A stretch of 64,000 nucleotides of DNA, taken from the NCBI RefSeq assembly GCF_036417845.1, contig NC_089990.1, forward strand, positions 4,662,001-4,726,000, read 5' to 3'. A program made the translations under genes and the position numbers. Positions 13,841-24,451 of this stretch are shown here, one piece after another. This DNA is from Apteryx mantelli (lineage: Eukaryota > Chordata > Aves > Apterygiformes > Apterygidae). Under the pieces are notes generated by a model. It made no database searches and was not told where the DNA came from. It saw only the letters and a program-made list of their open reading frames with translations. Positions within the stretch are counted from its first letter, which is position 1. Every line of letters starts with the position of its first letter.

Positions 13841-14115
13841 ATGCGGCCGCCTACGCACCCGCGTAGGTGCCTACCAGTGCAGAGCTGTCTGATGGTTGCT
13901 GGCCATGCAAACTAAGCCCAGACCTCCGGAGCGCCGGCTGCCGCCCGACGCCTCTGCGTGCGATGGCCGAGCGCCGAGCTGCGGCTCTGCAGCCGCCAAG
14001 ACGGTGCCGCGGGGGACGCGTCCCACCCCCAGCGCGCAGACTGGCTGCAACGGGTCGTCCCTGGGCTTCGCCCCTGTGCCACTCTTCGACTCGTTTATGC
14101 GTGAAGGAAAGACGT
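13841..14115. promoter_or_regulatory. CpG-rich patch with a small palindrome
   Basis: A GC-rich block containing a GCGGCCGC (NotI) site and a perfect 7 bp inverted repeat, CCTACGC / GCGTAGG, separated by ACCC (13850-13867). Reading frames are open on both strands because the DNA is GC-rich, and none is recognised as a protein. It may be a small CpG island. The palindrome could be a protein-binding site or chance. Confidence 0.3.
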
Positions 14116-14490
14116 AAAATGGCAAAGGCGGTTTGAAAATAAAAACGTTAGTGTCTCCCTACTAAACATCTCTAGCTAGGATCTGAGTCCTGGCTACCAC
14201 AAACATTCAGCTGTGCACTTCGGAGGAGTCTAGGAATTTGGGGATTTTCGTGTGACTCCGATCTCCCGCAGCCTAACAGGCAGCGTGTGAGCAGTCGGGC
14301 TGACCTAGCGCTGCAAGGCGTTCACTTGATATCTGTCATGTTCGGCTAAGTACATCACCCTGTCTTGTTTGATTTGTGCAAACGTTCATGCGAGCAGGGT
14401 TTTGCGAGCGCTGGTGTTTGCAGTGGCTGCCGTTCTGACAAATCGGGGCATTTGCGAGACAGAAGGGACGACTTATTAAATGTCTCGGTA

Positions 14491-14498
14491 TATATAAG
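14491..14498 (+). promoter_or_regulatory. Candidate TATA box
   Basis: TATATAAG fits the vertebrate TATA consensus and lies at the upstream edge of a long GC-rich zone. A CACGTG E-box follows at 14516-14521. A start site would be expected near 14522-14530, but I cannot find a convincing first exon with a matching donor. Single TATA matches occur often by chance. Confidence 0.25.
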
Positions 14499-14759
14499 CG
14501 TGGGGTTAGACTGCTCACGTGCTACCTGTATCTCTTCTGTCCTTGGTGACCCGACCCCCTTCCTCCAGAGCTGCCTTCTCTCCTTGCCCGGCTGCTCCCT
14601 ACCTTCTCCCCAGCTTGAGCCTCCCGGGCAGCCGCGGGTCCCCTTGCCCTTGCTTGGCTCCGCTGCCGGCCCGGCTCCGCTCTCGCGTGCTCCCGTAAGC
14701 CCGGCTCTCGGGAAGGACCGGGCCAAGCAGGCAGCTCGCAAACAGCTCGCCGTCTCAAA

Positions 14760-15000
14760 CATGCACTGGCTTCCACTGAACGGTTACCGACAGCAAGTCC
14801 ATCAATTAAAAAAAGATGTTCTTCTGTGGATAACTCGCAGGCAGAGGGAAGCTGGCCTTGTGCGGCCCGGTAAATTGTTTGAAATGAATAATTCAGCCGG
14901 CCAAAGTGCATTTGCTAATAAAAGAGACTGGGAAAGGAGATGTGCTAGTGGCAGCAATGCGTTGTCAAGCCAACTTGAAAACGAAGGCGAGAAGCAGGGT
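14760..15000. promoter_or_regulatory. Possible conserved non-coding element
   Basis: An AT-richer island inside GC-rich DNA, with dense homeodomain-like and POU-like words (AATTAA, AATGAATAATTC, TTTGCTAATAA) and preserved CpGs. That texture is common in conserved developmental enhancers. The call rests on texture only, without alignment. A plus-strand frame runs through it (14365-15033, first ATG at 14761) but gives no recognisable protein. Confidence 0.25.
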
Positions 15001-15159
15001 GCTTTGCTACTCCTCCTCTCTCCCCTGCATTAATATCCGGGAAAGTTTAAGCCCTTTGAAAGCATAAGGGCTCTGCAGAAAACTCCAGAACCGAAAAGGC
15101 AGGCACGGTGCCAGGCTTTGCCTTCCTTGCCGCTCCGGAGCACGCACAGAGGCATCTTT

Positions 15160-15172
15160 TTTTTTTTTCTTT
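15160..15172. repeat. T-rich tract
   Basis: A short run of T residues at the edge of a GC-rich block. It has no evident function and may be polymorphic. Confidence 0.6.
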
Positions 15173-15179
15173 ATTGCCT

Positions 15180-15360
15180 GCTTCTGCTGCGGTCGTGCCC
15201 GCAGGCTCGGCTGGGGCTGGCCGTGCCGCGCGAGGGGCTGAGCCCGGGCGGAGGCGGCAGCCCCCCGCCACGAAGCTGCGCGGGCTCGCGGCGATCTCTC
15301 GAAATGTAACGCGGGGAGCGGCTGGCTCTGCAGCTGCCACGGTGCAGACCCGCAGCAGGA
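15180..15360. promoter_or_regulatory. CpG-rich patch
   Basis: A short GC- and CpG-dense segment (GCCGTGCCGCGCGAGG, then CCGCCACGAAGCTGCGCGG). It precedes the GATA-rich AT block at 15.4 kb. It may be part of one larger promoter or enhancer region spanning about 15.1-17.8 kb. Confidence 0.3.
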
Positions 15361-15399
15361 TCATGCCGACGCTGAACCAGCTTCAGCCGTGCTCGAGTG

Positions 15400-15640
15400 A
15401 AGCTCCGGAGCAGCTGGTGATTAAGAGGACAAAATTATTGCAGCAGGTTTTTCCCTATCTGAGCATCAGTCTTCTTATCTGTTCTATGGGCACAAGGGGT
15501 ATTAACATCACCGGTCAAGTGTTTGCGATCTCCTGGGGAAATCCCCTTGATAAGATGGAGGGGTTGTTATTAAAACATTTAAAATTCCTCCACGATTGTT
15601 TTCAAACCCGGTTTGGGAACACGGTGGAAAAAACCTTTGC
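15400..15640. promoter_or_regulatory. GATA-motif cluster, possible enhancer
   Basis: This AT-richer block sits between CpG-rich segments. Within about 100 bp it holds CTATCT, CTTATCT and TGATAAG, all forms of the GATA-factor motif in either orientation, plus TTTAAAATTCC and preserved CpGs. Clusters of WGATAR sites are typical of GATA-driven enhancers. Conservation cannot be judged from one sequence. Confidence 0.3.
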
Positions 15641-15649
15641 CAACACCTC

Positions 15650-17700
15650 TTTCTTCTTTCGGCTGCTCTGTCGTTGCTCCGGGGGCTCGCTTTCCTACTC
15701 CCCGTCTCGTGCTCCAGTCTCCATCCGCTGCCCTCTGCCGCAGTTCTCCGTTCCCTGCGCGCTCCCGCAGACCGCCTGGCCTGGCACGCTGCTGTCTTCG
15801 TTTCTCCTGGATGATTCTTGCTCCAGGGACCGCTAGAACAGAAGAGCCCTTGGGAAAGGCCTCTCCGCCGCCGCCTCGAGCCCTGATGCATGGCAGCGCT
15901 TGGAGCAGCATCCCTGGCCTTCGCCGGGGCGGCAGCTCCTTGGCTTTGCTGCTTCTTGCCCGCTTCTTGAGGGATCTGCTCCATCACAAGTGAAGGCAGG
16001 TTTCAGCACACGAGATCTCGGCCGGGTAATGCCGAGCGCTGACTGTTTTGGGCAGAGCGTGCATATACGTCTGTGCAACGAGCGATGCGCTGCGTGCACC
16101 GCGGGGCACGTTAATTCTTCGTTTTAGGGAGACGGGCGGCGTTTGCCGACTTCCTCCCCTGCGGAGATGAGTGCAAGCACCGTGCCCACTCACCGGAGCC
16201 GGCCTCCGCCCGTTGCTGCTGCTTGTTATTCACGCACCAGAGACCCGGGCTGACGGTGGTTGTTATACGAGTCGTTCGAGGGAAGTAAACAGCAATTGCA
16301 TTAAACAGAGCGCAGCGATGAAGTGCAGAGCGAAACAGCTCCGCAAAGGGCAGCTTTTCCTGAATTCCTCTTAAACGTCTTAGCGCACCGAAGGGATTCC
16401 TAAAACGCTTCTGAATTTGCCGTAGCTGGAACATGTAGAAGGCAAAATGCGTTTTCTTTTCTTGCAGGAGCCAGTCGTTTCCGCCGTCGGGCACAGGAAC
16501 TGAAAGCGTCGAAGAGCAACGAAAGGAGGCCGGCGCACGCAGCGACCTAACGCAGGTTGCTGCCGCGAGAGCCGGGGGTAACAAACCGGTATCGAAGCCG
16601 AATCGCAGCCAGAGGCGAGAACGGGGAATCCAGCCGTGCGCGTCGCCGGAGGCTGTCGACTAAACCGCCGCGGGGGGACGGGCAGCAGACCCTGGCACCC
16701 TGCAGCGCGGGCGGGTGAAGTCCTGTCGCCCCGGCCAGCCTGGGTGCGCGGCGCCCGGGACCCGGCTGCTCCCTCCACCCGCCGCATCCCGCTTCCCCCG
16801 CTGCCTTTCCGCGCCGCTGGTGCTCCGTGCAGACGGATGGGGGTCAAGGTGACCTGGCAGAGCTACGGTCACGGCGCGCTTGTTCTCCGCTGGGATTTAC
16901 GCGCCTGACGTGCTTGTTGCTTGGCCTCTGCTTCCTCCGTCACCGTTAAAATTAAGGGACCTTGAGGGTGGCACCGGAGCCAAGAGCACTCAGCAGCCAT
17001 CACGCTGGCTGGGGAAGACGGCTATGGCAGGAGGAGCATATTCCTTTCGGGCCGGCAAAGCTCTCCTCCTCCTGTTTGCCGCTCCGGGCGAGCGGGTCCC
17101 GGAACAACAGTCAAACGTTTTCCGTCGCCCCTCCTGGGTTAGAGCCCTGCCTTTCCGTAACATCAGCCTGTCGCGGCGCCTCGCGCGCGGGGGCCCGTCT
17201 TTCCCTGCGCAAAACGTGCTCGGGAAGGAAAACAGCCCTGCTCGGAGAGCGTTGACTTGTCCGCAGGCTTTGCGCTCCACACTGTGGGCTGGGAAAGACG
17301 GGAATGAGGGGCTGCTTGCCCGTGGCCGGCTCTTATTTCAGTGCGACCCGTCGCAGGGTCCCGCTTCCCGAGCCGCCTGGCACGGGCTTCCCCTCGAGGC
17401 CGCTGCGTGCAGTGGCAATGCCCCGGCAGGACCTGCGCCGACGTTCCCCCTCCCGTTCCTCCTCGTTTCGGGAATGCAGCAGGCAGGGTCAGGCTGCGGC
17501 GGCAGATCCTGCTCTGGGGTGACGGCTCGTCTCAGCTCCGCCACTCGCATGGTTTCCGCCTTCCTTTTGTAGGTGCCCGCATCCCTCCGCTCCTCCGTCA
17601 GCATCCTCCGTCGCCCGGAGCGGAGGGCACGGGGCGAGAGCGGCCGCTTCGGCTCAGCCCTCCCTTCCCAGCCCGGTTAGGGGAGACGGAGCGTGGAAGC
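15650..17700. promoter_or_regulatory. Broad CpG-rich region
   Basis: About 2 kb of GC-rich sequence with many CpGs, densest at 16.6-17.7 kb. Overlapping open frames on both strands are expected from the composition, and none is recognised. The region fits a CpG island or an island cluster serving an unidentified transcript. Candidate splice signals lie at its downstream end (17571-17833). Confidence 0.4.
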
Positions 17701-17831
17701 GAGTTTTCCAGCAACGAGAGAAAACATTCCCAATTTGTGAAAAATGCCGGCCACTCTGATAAGATCAACAAGAAACCGAGCATATTGATGAAAAAATACA
17801 GTTCCTGCAATATCTGGGCTCGCGGCGGAAG
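17573..17831 (+). other. Candidate non-coding or first-exon segment
   Basis: A pyrimidine-rich acceptor (TTCCTTTTGTAG, ending at 17572) and a strong donor AAG|GTGAGT (GT at 17832-17833) bracket 259 nt. The 5' half is CpG-rich. The 3' half (from about 17700) is AT-richer, reads open on the plus strand, and resembles a conserved element, with a TGATAAGATC GATA word near 17758. I do not recognise the translation. It could be an exon of a lncRNA or 5' UTR, or fortuitous splice consensus. Confidence 0.2.
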
Positions 17832-20800
17832 GTGAGTTTTCTAATTTCAAGGGCTCTGGAAGCGAAAAGCGCTCTTCACGACAGCAGGCACAGCTGCAGC
17901 CGGGGAGCTGCCGCCGGAGCAGGATTTGTCCCTGGGGGCGGCCGAGCCCCACGGCCAGGCAGCCCCTGCGAGGGGACGGGGCGCCTGTCGGCAGCCCGGT
18001 GCAAGGAGCTGCACGCCTCAAGAGCAGATCCAGAACTAGGAATACAGAATGATTTCTGCATTATATGTATTATATGATATTTTCATCATCCCTTTCCGCT
18101 CTTTGGTCCCCAAACCAGACTCGTTTTATACATATTTGTAATTCAGGGTAAGGAACCCATTTATTCCCCCTCCGTGAAAGTTTATGAAGTTGCAAGGAGG
18201 TGGCTGGACCCCGGTACGTTTTTGCCTGCTCTGGGGCCAAAGCAGGCAAATTCTCTGCTTCACGGGGGAGTGAGGTGCAACTATGCTGCAGGCAGCAAAC
18301 GCGCTCTGGGATAAATTAGAAGGCGGCGAGCTGCACGTTTCCATGCAAACTTGTCTTCTGTCAGAGCACAGACCATTGCCCAGGGTTTCTGCCTGTTTAT
18401 CTGCTGCTGCCCCTTCCCCAGCTCCTTTCCCGGCTGTTATTTCCGCCCGTTATCTCACTGTGCCACTCGTCAGCCGGGGGCGACGCTTGGTTTCCCAGCC
18501 CACGCGCTTGGACACGTGCCCCTGCTCACCCCGTCCCCACCAATGCCTCGTCTTCTCAGCTCGGTCCTGGGAGCAGGTATCTTCAGTAGGAAAATCATCA
18601 GCCGGCGTCTCCAGCAGCACGCTCCTCTTTCCTTGGTAGTACTCCAGGCCTGGTCTCCTCCCGGAGGAAAAGGTCCTCTGTGAGCCATCTCCCTTCCCAA
18701 ATACTCCTCCTTTAAATTACTTCCCAAAATATCCACACAGCTCCAGGAAAAGCTCCAGAAATGCGAATTAGAGAGGCTTTGATGTGCAATCAGGGCTTCA
18801 AACTTTGCTATTTAGCAACCTTCTGAAATACAGTATTTCAGTGTCTTTTGCTCTTTGCACAATAGCAGTAATATGAAGAAATCTCACAAGCACAGCTGGT
18901 CTAAATAACTCTGTGTACGAAACACAAACAGACTTCTTGGGCCTGGGACATATATCCTGCTGCTCTGGCTGATTTCTAAACACAGAACACAGTGAGCATC
19001 AATTGACATCTCATAAACTATTGAAAAGGGATGCTAGGCTATTTCTGTAGCCTAAAAATACAAACTGTCTGGAGAAAGCATGAAGGAAGAGCTTTAATTT
19101 TGAGCTTAGCATTAGTGAAAGGTTTTAGACAGTTGAGTACATTTAAAAGTACCTCGGTCTCTTGTTTCTTTGCTTTTCCTGGAATATCTATTAAAGAGCA
19201 ACTTAGCAATGTTTTATTGCAAACATGCAAATAGCCCAAGCACAAAAACGCTCAGTGAACTCTTTCTTAAGAGGAAAAACCAGCTCCAGCTTTGGGAGGG
19301 AGTCCTCTCTCGGCTCTCTTCCCCCCCGCCGTGTGGTGGCCTGTGCCTGCTCCAGGGACGTGGGCCTTGGACTTCAGCGTGACCCATATACACAACGCGA
19401 AAAATGAGAGCGTTTCACCCAGGGGATCAGCCACGAGCTGCTTCTGACGGGAGTTAATACATGGCACGAGAGCTACGGAGGGGCAGGGGGCAGCAGGCTT
19501 ATTTATCAGCCTGTCCAAAGCGGTAGGTTTGTGGATATACTTCAGCATTTCAAACATTTTCCAAGCCACCACCTCATGCAACTGTACTAAATTCCTGCAG
19601 ACTCCACCGTGATGACGTCGCTTGGGGTAAGTAGGCCACGTTTCACCTACCCTTCCCCCTCCTCCCAAAAAGCATGTGTCACAGTTCTTTGACAGTTTAG
19701 ATAATCATTATTTGACTCTCAAAAGCAAGGTAGCAGGCAGAGACATGCTCAAATGCAATAAAAATGCTATTTCCCTTGATTTATATAATATGCACAGAAT
19801 TTATAGGGATTTTTTGATGCAACACAAGTTAAAACAATGCAAAATATCCACAGAGCTACTGAATTCTCTGATATGTTGGACTATAGTCAGGGAAATTAGT
19901 TGCCTTCTTATGAATGTACAATCGGCCAAGACAGAAAAGAGGCTGTGGAAACCACTGATGAGTGAGAAATCACTGTTGTAATGATAAAGTCCTAGTAGCA
20001 TCGTCATCTTCTTCCAAATTTCAGGATCAGCAAAAATAAAGAGAATTTTGGAACAGCATTTAATGATGCTTCTCTGAGTAAGGTTTCATAAAGCATGCAG
20101 AGGGAAAAAGATATGCATTGCCCAGAGACGTGCCAAACGAGCGGTGTGAATGTTTGTGGTGGGACCAGGCTGTGGGTCGGGAGAGGTGGGTGCGGAGGTC
20201 GGACGCTGCTGTGCACAACCCCGTTACGTGCAAATGCTCCTCAGGGTCTGTCCCCGAGAGAGAGAGAGGGATTTCTCTAACTTGGGCTTGTTTCTGTTCC
20301 CGACTTGGCTCCAAACATCTTTTCCTTCAAAGTGTCTGCTATGGAGCGTTTTCTTTCCGGTCTCCCCCTAAAAGCTGCTGCGGGGCCGTGGCGTGCACGC
20401 AGCGTGCTCTTTCCCGCGTCTGCAAGCCGTGGTGGCTCGATTTGCCGGCGGGGACCGTCCTTGCTTTGCTTTCCCTAATTAGGCCAGGCCATCTTCGACG
20501 ATCGGATGGTCAGGAGGGATTTTCACTGCTCAAAGTGAGAGTTCAGTGACTTTCTGCAGCTTTTTGCCTCTCGCCAGGCTATTCCTGCCAGCAAGCTTGT
20601 TTATGAGGATATTTGTGGAAGGTGAATCATAACGAAGGAATCACAGACGCAGCTGAAACAGGCTGCCGCCTGGTCCTCCTTCTGGCAGCTTTCTGCAGGA
20701 AAACGCCGCTCTGATTGACACCAAAAGTCCTGCAGAGGAGTCAGGCCTTCGCTTCTCAGTCACATGAGTTTGGTTTTCCTGGCTATGCTGGGGAACAGGG

Positions 20801-21002
20801 TGCTTATTATTTAAGAGGAAACAGCAAGTCCAGTGTAAACAAAACAGAACAAAAAAGGAATGAAAAAAGGAGAAAAAGTGTCATGACTGGTGCGATACCT
20901 TCAGTCTCAGCGGCCTGGAAATCACGTGGCATTTCTGCAGAGCGTGGGGTCGAGCAGCGCTACCTGACCACCCGCCTTCCCTCTACTGCCGGGGAAGAGG
21001 TT
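17832..21002. other. Non-coding stretch
   Basis: GC-rich to about 18.0 kb, then mixed and AT-rich to 21 kb. The frames seen (for example around 18283-18683) have no recognisable domain. A GA run (GAGAGAGAGAG) lies near 20258-20269. No gene is recognised. Confidence 0.55.
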
Positions 21003-21161
21003 TCGCAGAACGATTGAGGTTGGAAGGACCTCTGGAGATCGTCTCGTCCAACCCCCCTGCTCAAGCAGGGTCTCCTAGAGCACGTTGCCCAGGACCCTCT
21101 CCAGACGGCTGTTGGACATCTCCAAGGATGGAGACTCCACAGCCTCTGTGGCTGCCCAGTT
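21003..21161 (-). mobile_element. CR1 LINE fragment, 3' end
   Basis: The segment GGTTGGAAGGACCTCTGGAG, followed by the block around TCCAACCCCCCTGCTCAAGC, is the reverse complement of the well-known 3' end of avian CR1 non-LTR retrotransposons. The element is therefore on the minus strand and 5'-truncated, as most CR1 copies are. It covers only the 3' UTR region, so there is no reverse transcriptase or endonuclease frame. The usual terminal 8-bp tandem repeats are not clear at its 3' edge (about 21003-21010). It is the best taxonomic marker in the window, pointing to a bird. Confidence 0.85.
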
Positions 21162-21540
21162 AACGAGGGGAGGGCAGCGCTCAGCGGCTCGCCTTCCCCT
21201 TCAGGCAGGACGGGTCCGACCGCGCTGCAGAAGATCCACCTGAAACGGTGCAGAGGGCATCCTTATTTAGCAGACATATTGTGAAAGGAGAGATGGCTGA
21301 AAAACACGGTTGTTTCAACATCTACTGTTTTCCCCTTTGTTTCACCTCATGACTTCAGGAACTATTTGACTTTCCAATGGAAATTTTTAAATGCAATTTG
21401 CCATCAGAAATGACCTTAAATGTAAGGAGAGTTAAATATAGGGTGAGGAAACCCAGCAATTACATTTCAGGTTGAACTGAGTGCTTTTGGTTGCTCAAGA
21501 TTAAATATTTTTCCCTCCCCATCTTGCCAGCCCAGACCTG

Positions 21541-21604
21541 TTCTTTTTTCTTCTTTCTTCTTTCTTCTTTCTTCTTTCTTTTTTCTTTTTTCTTTTTTTT
21601 TTTC
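21541..21604. repeat. TTTCTTC polypyrimidine microsatellite
   Basis: Repeated TTCTTTC units grading into T-rich sequence. The strand is almost pure pyrimidine with mirror symmetry, so it could form triplex (H-DNA) structure. It is probably length-polymorphic. Short minus-strand Lys/Glu/Arg-rich frames here are only translations of the repeat. Confidence 0.85.
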
Positions 21605-22339
21605 ATTTTGACCACGGAGCTGAAAAACTCTCCAGTTCCTCTGCCTGCTCATGGGCAGCTGTGACACTTGTGCCCTCGGTGCCCCTCCGGTACCTTTTGT
21701 GTTTCTCCACCTTGCACTCTTGTTCACCTTGAGCAAATCCTTGAAGGATGAGGATTTAAAGCCTTCTTCTCTGCTTTCCGTTCCTCCGCTCTGTCACTCA
21801 CCCTCTGCCCTCGGCCTGGGTAGGTGGACGCAAGGAAGTGGCCTTCCCCCTGCCCTCCCACCCATGCTAGCGAAGCTGGCGTGGGACTGCAGCCACTCGC
21901 AGAGCCCGAGCTAGAGGTTTCAGGGAATTTTTGAACCTGGCAAACTGTTTCGGAGACCCGTCGCAACATAATGAGATGCTTTGGTTTGCGGTTCCTTTGC
22001 TTTTGGTGCCTCATTCCGCACCAGTTCCCAACACTTCTCGCTTTAGGATGAGTATTTATCACATGCTTGGAGCCAGCTCGTCAGGGCCGGCCAGGTTATC
22101 CAGCCCGGCAGTGTGACGCTTGGAAATTCCAGTGTTTGCATCACTGCCTTCTCCCTCCCGATCCCCCAGCGCGGCACGGTCCCATTCCTGTTCCTCCTGC
22201 CAACCCTGTGTTGGAAAGGTCACAGGAGAGAGTCCTCGGTGACAAACCCATAAACACAGGCAGCTTTACGGCGGAGCTGGCGTATTATACGCGCTGCAGA
22301 TAACCGGGCTGCTAGGAGAGAGATAGCACAGACAATAAC
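21605..22339. other. Non-coding stretch between the CR1 and a CpG-rich block
   Basis: Moderate to high GC with no recognised gene. Frames at about 21651-21914 and 22067-22303 have no domains. Confidence 0.5.
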
Positions 22340-23310
22340 ATTCAGACAAGCGGTGTTTGCCCAGCGCTCGGAGCATGCAAACTCGGAGGCCGGCGGGCTG
22401 CGGGAGGCAGCGGAGCCGGCTCCGCGGGCCCTATCAGCGGCTCCCTGGTCAAGGCCGGAGAAGCACTAAGGAAAAACTCAGCGACCTTCTGCCGGCAGCC
22501 CCTCTGCCTTGGACAGACCTGCGCGTTGGCCTCGCTTGCCCCCGCTCACGCAGAGCAGGGGAATCGTCCCCGGGGACCACTGCAGCCCTGCCGGTCCCCA
22601 CCGTGCTGCTAAGGCAGGCTGCGGACCACGCGGACGTGCCTCTCCGCCCAGTGCCTTCCACACCGAGCATCTCACAGGTAAAAGGGAAGCGAAGGCAGAT
22701 GCAGGTGCAAGGGGAAGCTTGGAAAACCCCACGGTGGAGTCGGCTGTTCGTACGGGAAGTGCGGGAAGAACGGGGTTTTGCATGCGTGCCGCTGAATAAT
22801 TATCCTTTTAATAGCAGTAATGGGCTTGCAAACGAGCTTGGCGCCCGGGCGCGGAGGCAGAAGGAGGCAACTGCAGCAGGTGGCCCCGCGCCGGGGGCTG
22901 GCGCAGCACTTGCGCCTTCCTAATTCCCTAATTCCTGTGGGGCCGCAGCAGCCGGGCGCGGGGGCCGGGGGGGGCCGCCGAGGAGCCTTCGCTCTAAGGC
23001 TGGTAAAGATCAAGGCTTTTCCCTCCTCGGCCCCACGGCACAAAGTCGCGCCTGGGGGAGGAGGGCTCGCTCCGGAGCGGAGTCACCTGTCGCGGGGTGG
23101 AGGCAGCTGCAATCCCCATGCGGCGGGACGGCACGTAGCCTGGGGACCGGGAGCCCCCGGCCAAGCCGTGTCCCGGCTGGAAGGTAAAGCTGTTGCCAAA
23201 CGTCATCGGGATCCCGGCATATGTGGCGCCCACGGGCTTGCCTACGGAAAAGGCGCATTCGCGTTGCCCTGGCCCTCGCCAGCCCGTCGCCCGCCTGCAG
23301 CCCGGGGTAA
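22340..23310. promoter_or_regulatory. CpG island-like region
   Basis: About 1 kb of GC-rich, CpG-dense DNA, for example around 22380-22450 and 22840-23110. It resembles a promoter CpG island. A candidate plus-strand first exon is listed separately. I cannot link the region to a known gene. Confidence 0.45.
22375..22675 (+). other. Candidate first exon, unrecognised
   Basis: An ATG at 22375 opens a plus-strand frame that is still open at a good splice donor, CAG|GTAAAA, near 22676. The frame runs on to 22923 without a stop, as GC-rich DNA often does. The predicted peptide is Arg/Pro-rich with no motif I know. Position in a CpG island and the donor favour a transcribed exon, but coding status is unsupported. 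Confidence 0.15.
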
Positions 23311-24059
23311 TTCTGCTATTGCCTCCGTAATCACGGCACTGAGAAATCCCACGTATCCACACCACTGTGCTAGGCAGCGTATGGACACTGGGCATGGTCT
23401 TCTTTATCCCGAAACATCTAAATACGCTAAACAGAGAGCAAAAGGCAGCTGACAGACACATGCGGAGGCAAATTGCACGTCGCAATGAACGGAAGAAGAT
23501 GCCAGAGGCTCAAGCTGGGATTTAAACCCCAGGAGCCGCGTGTGCCCCAGAAAGATAGATGTGTGCGGAAAAGCCTTCCTCCCTGCTGGGGAAGTGACAT
23601 TAAGGGACATATTTGCGTGTCAGCGCAAAGGGTTTATGTGGTATGTGTTTCGGACAGCAGGTCTCCCTGCTCCCCGCTCTGCGAGGCTGGTCGCCAGCGG
23701 GCAAGATGCAATCGCTGTCCCAGTTACAGAATTGGAAAATACGGGTTTTCCAGTTTGGCTGGTGAAACAGGACAGGGAAAGGATCGGTTATAGCTGAAGC
23801 TGAATTAAATGTTTCATTTTGGGTTGACTTGAAGCGTTGAACAAATCAAATTAGTTGTTTTCATCAGTTTTCTAGTTAGCAACACTTTCGAACTGCTTTA
23901 AACATTTAACTTCACATTTCATGTGAAGGGTCAAGTGATGTTACTCAAAGAAAGTTGCACTTGGTTGTGTCGTTTGGGTTTGTTTTCCCCAGGATTTGGG
24001 GGCTATTGGCTGAATTTGGCCTGCATCGACACCCTTTCTGTCACTCCCCAGAGCTGACC

Positions 24060-24370
24060 TTTATCAGGGAAGTTTGCTATCCACCGTAAACAAACTCCTC
24101 AATAACCTTCACACCGTACAATTTCCAAATCTTTGTTGAACAATTCTTTCAATATTATATTTAAATAATTGCATTCATAAATAAAAGAACCCCTCAATGA
24201 ACACTGGGCTGTAAAATCATCCGTTAATAAGGCCAGAGTCTCCAAGCTCACTTTGGGACTAGCTGGCCCGGCAAATCCGTCAGCCAATTTTGGAGTCACC
24301 GTCACTGCCAAAAGTGTGTTTCAAAAGATAAAGCTAGCATTAGCAACTTAGCAGATAAATGGCAGAGAAA
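24060..24370. promoter_or_regulatory. Possible conserved non-coding element
   Basis: AT-rich DNA with TATTTAAATAATTGCATTC, AATAAATAAAAG and GGAGTCACCGTCACTGCC. CpGs are retained (CCGTTAATAAGG, AATCCGTCAGCC) despite the AT-rich setting. Such texture often marks conserved enhancers. The call is by texture only and needs alignment. Confidence 0.25.
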
Positions 24371-24416
24371 GGTACCTGCGTTTTTCATCCAGTACTAATC
24401 TGATGGATCATGAGCG

Positions 24417-24450
<34 letters not shown>

Positions 24451-24451
24451 G
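24417..24451. repeat. ATA trinucleotide microsatellite
   Basis: About eleven uninterrupted TAA/ATA units. The lack of interruptions suggests it is length-variable. Confidence 0.9.

Noticed and set aside
14365..15033. 222-codon plus-strand frame.
   Set aside because: Its first ATG is only at 14761, the upstream part is open because of GC richness, and no domain or splice structure supports it.
16880..17572. 230-codon plus-strand frame.
   Set aside because: It is in CpG-rich DNA with open frames on the other strand as well, has no recognisable protein, and ends just before an acceptor-like site.
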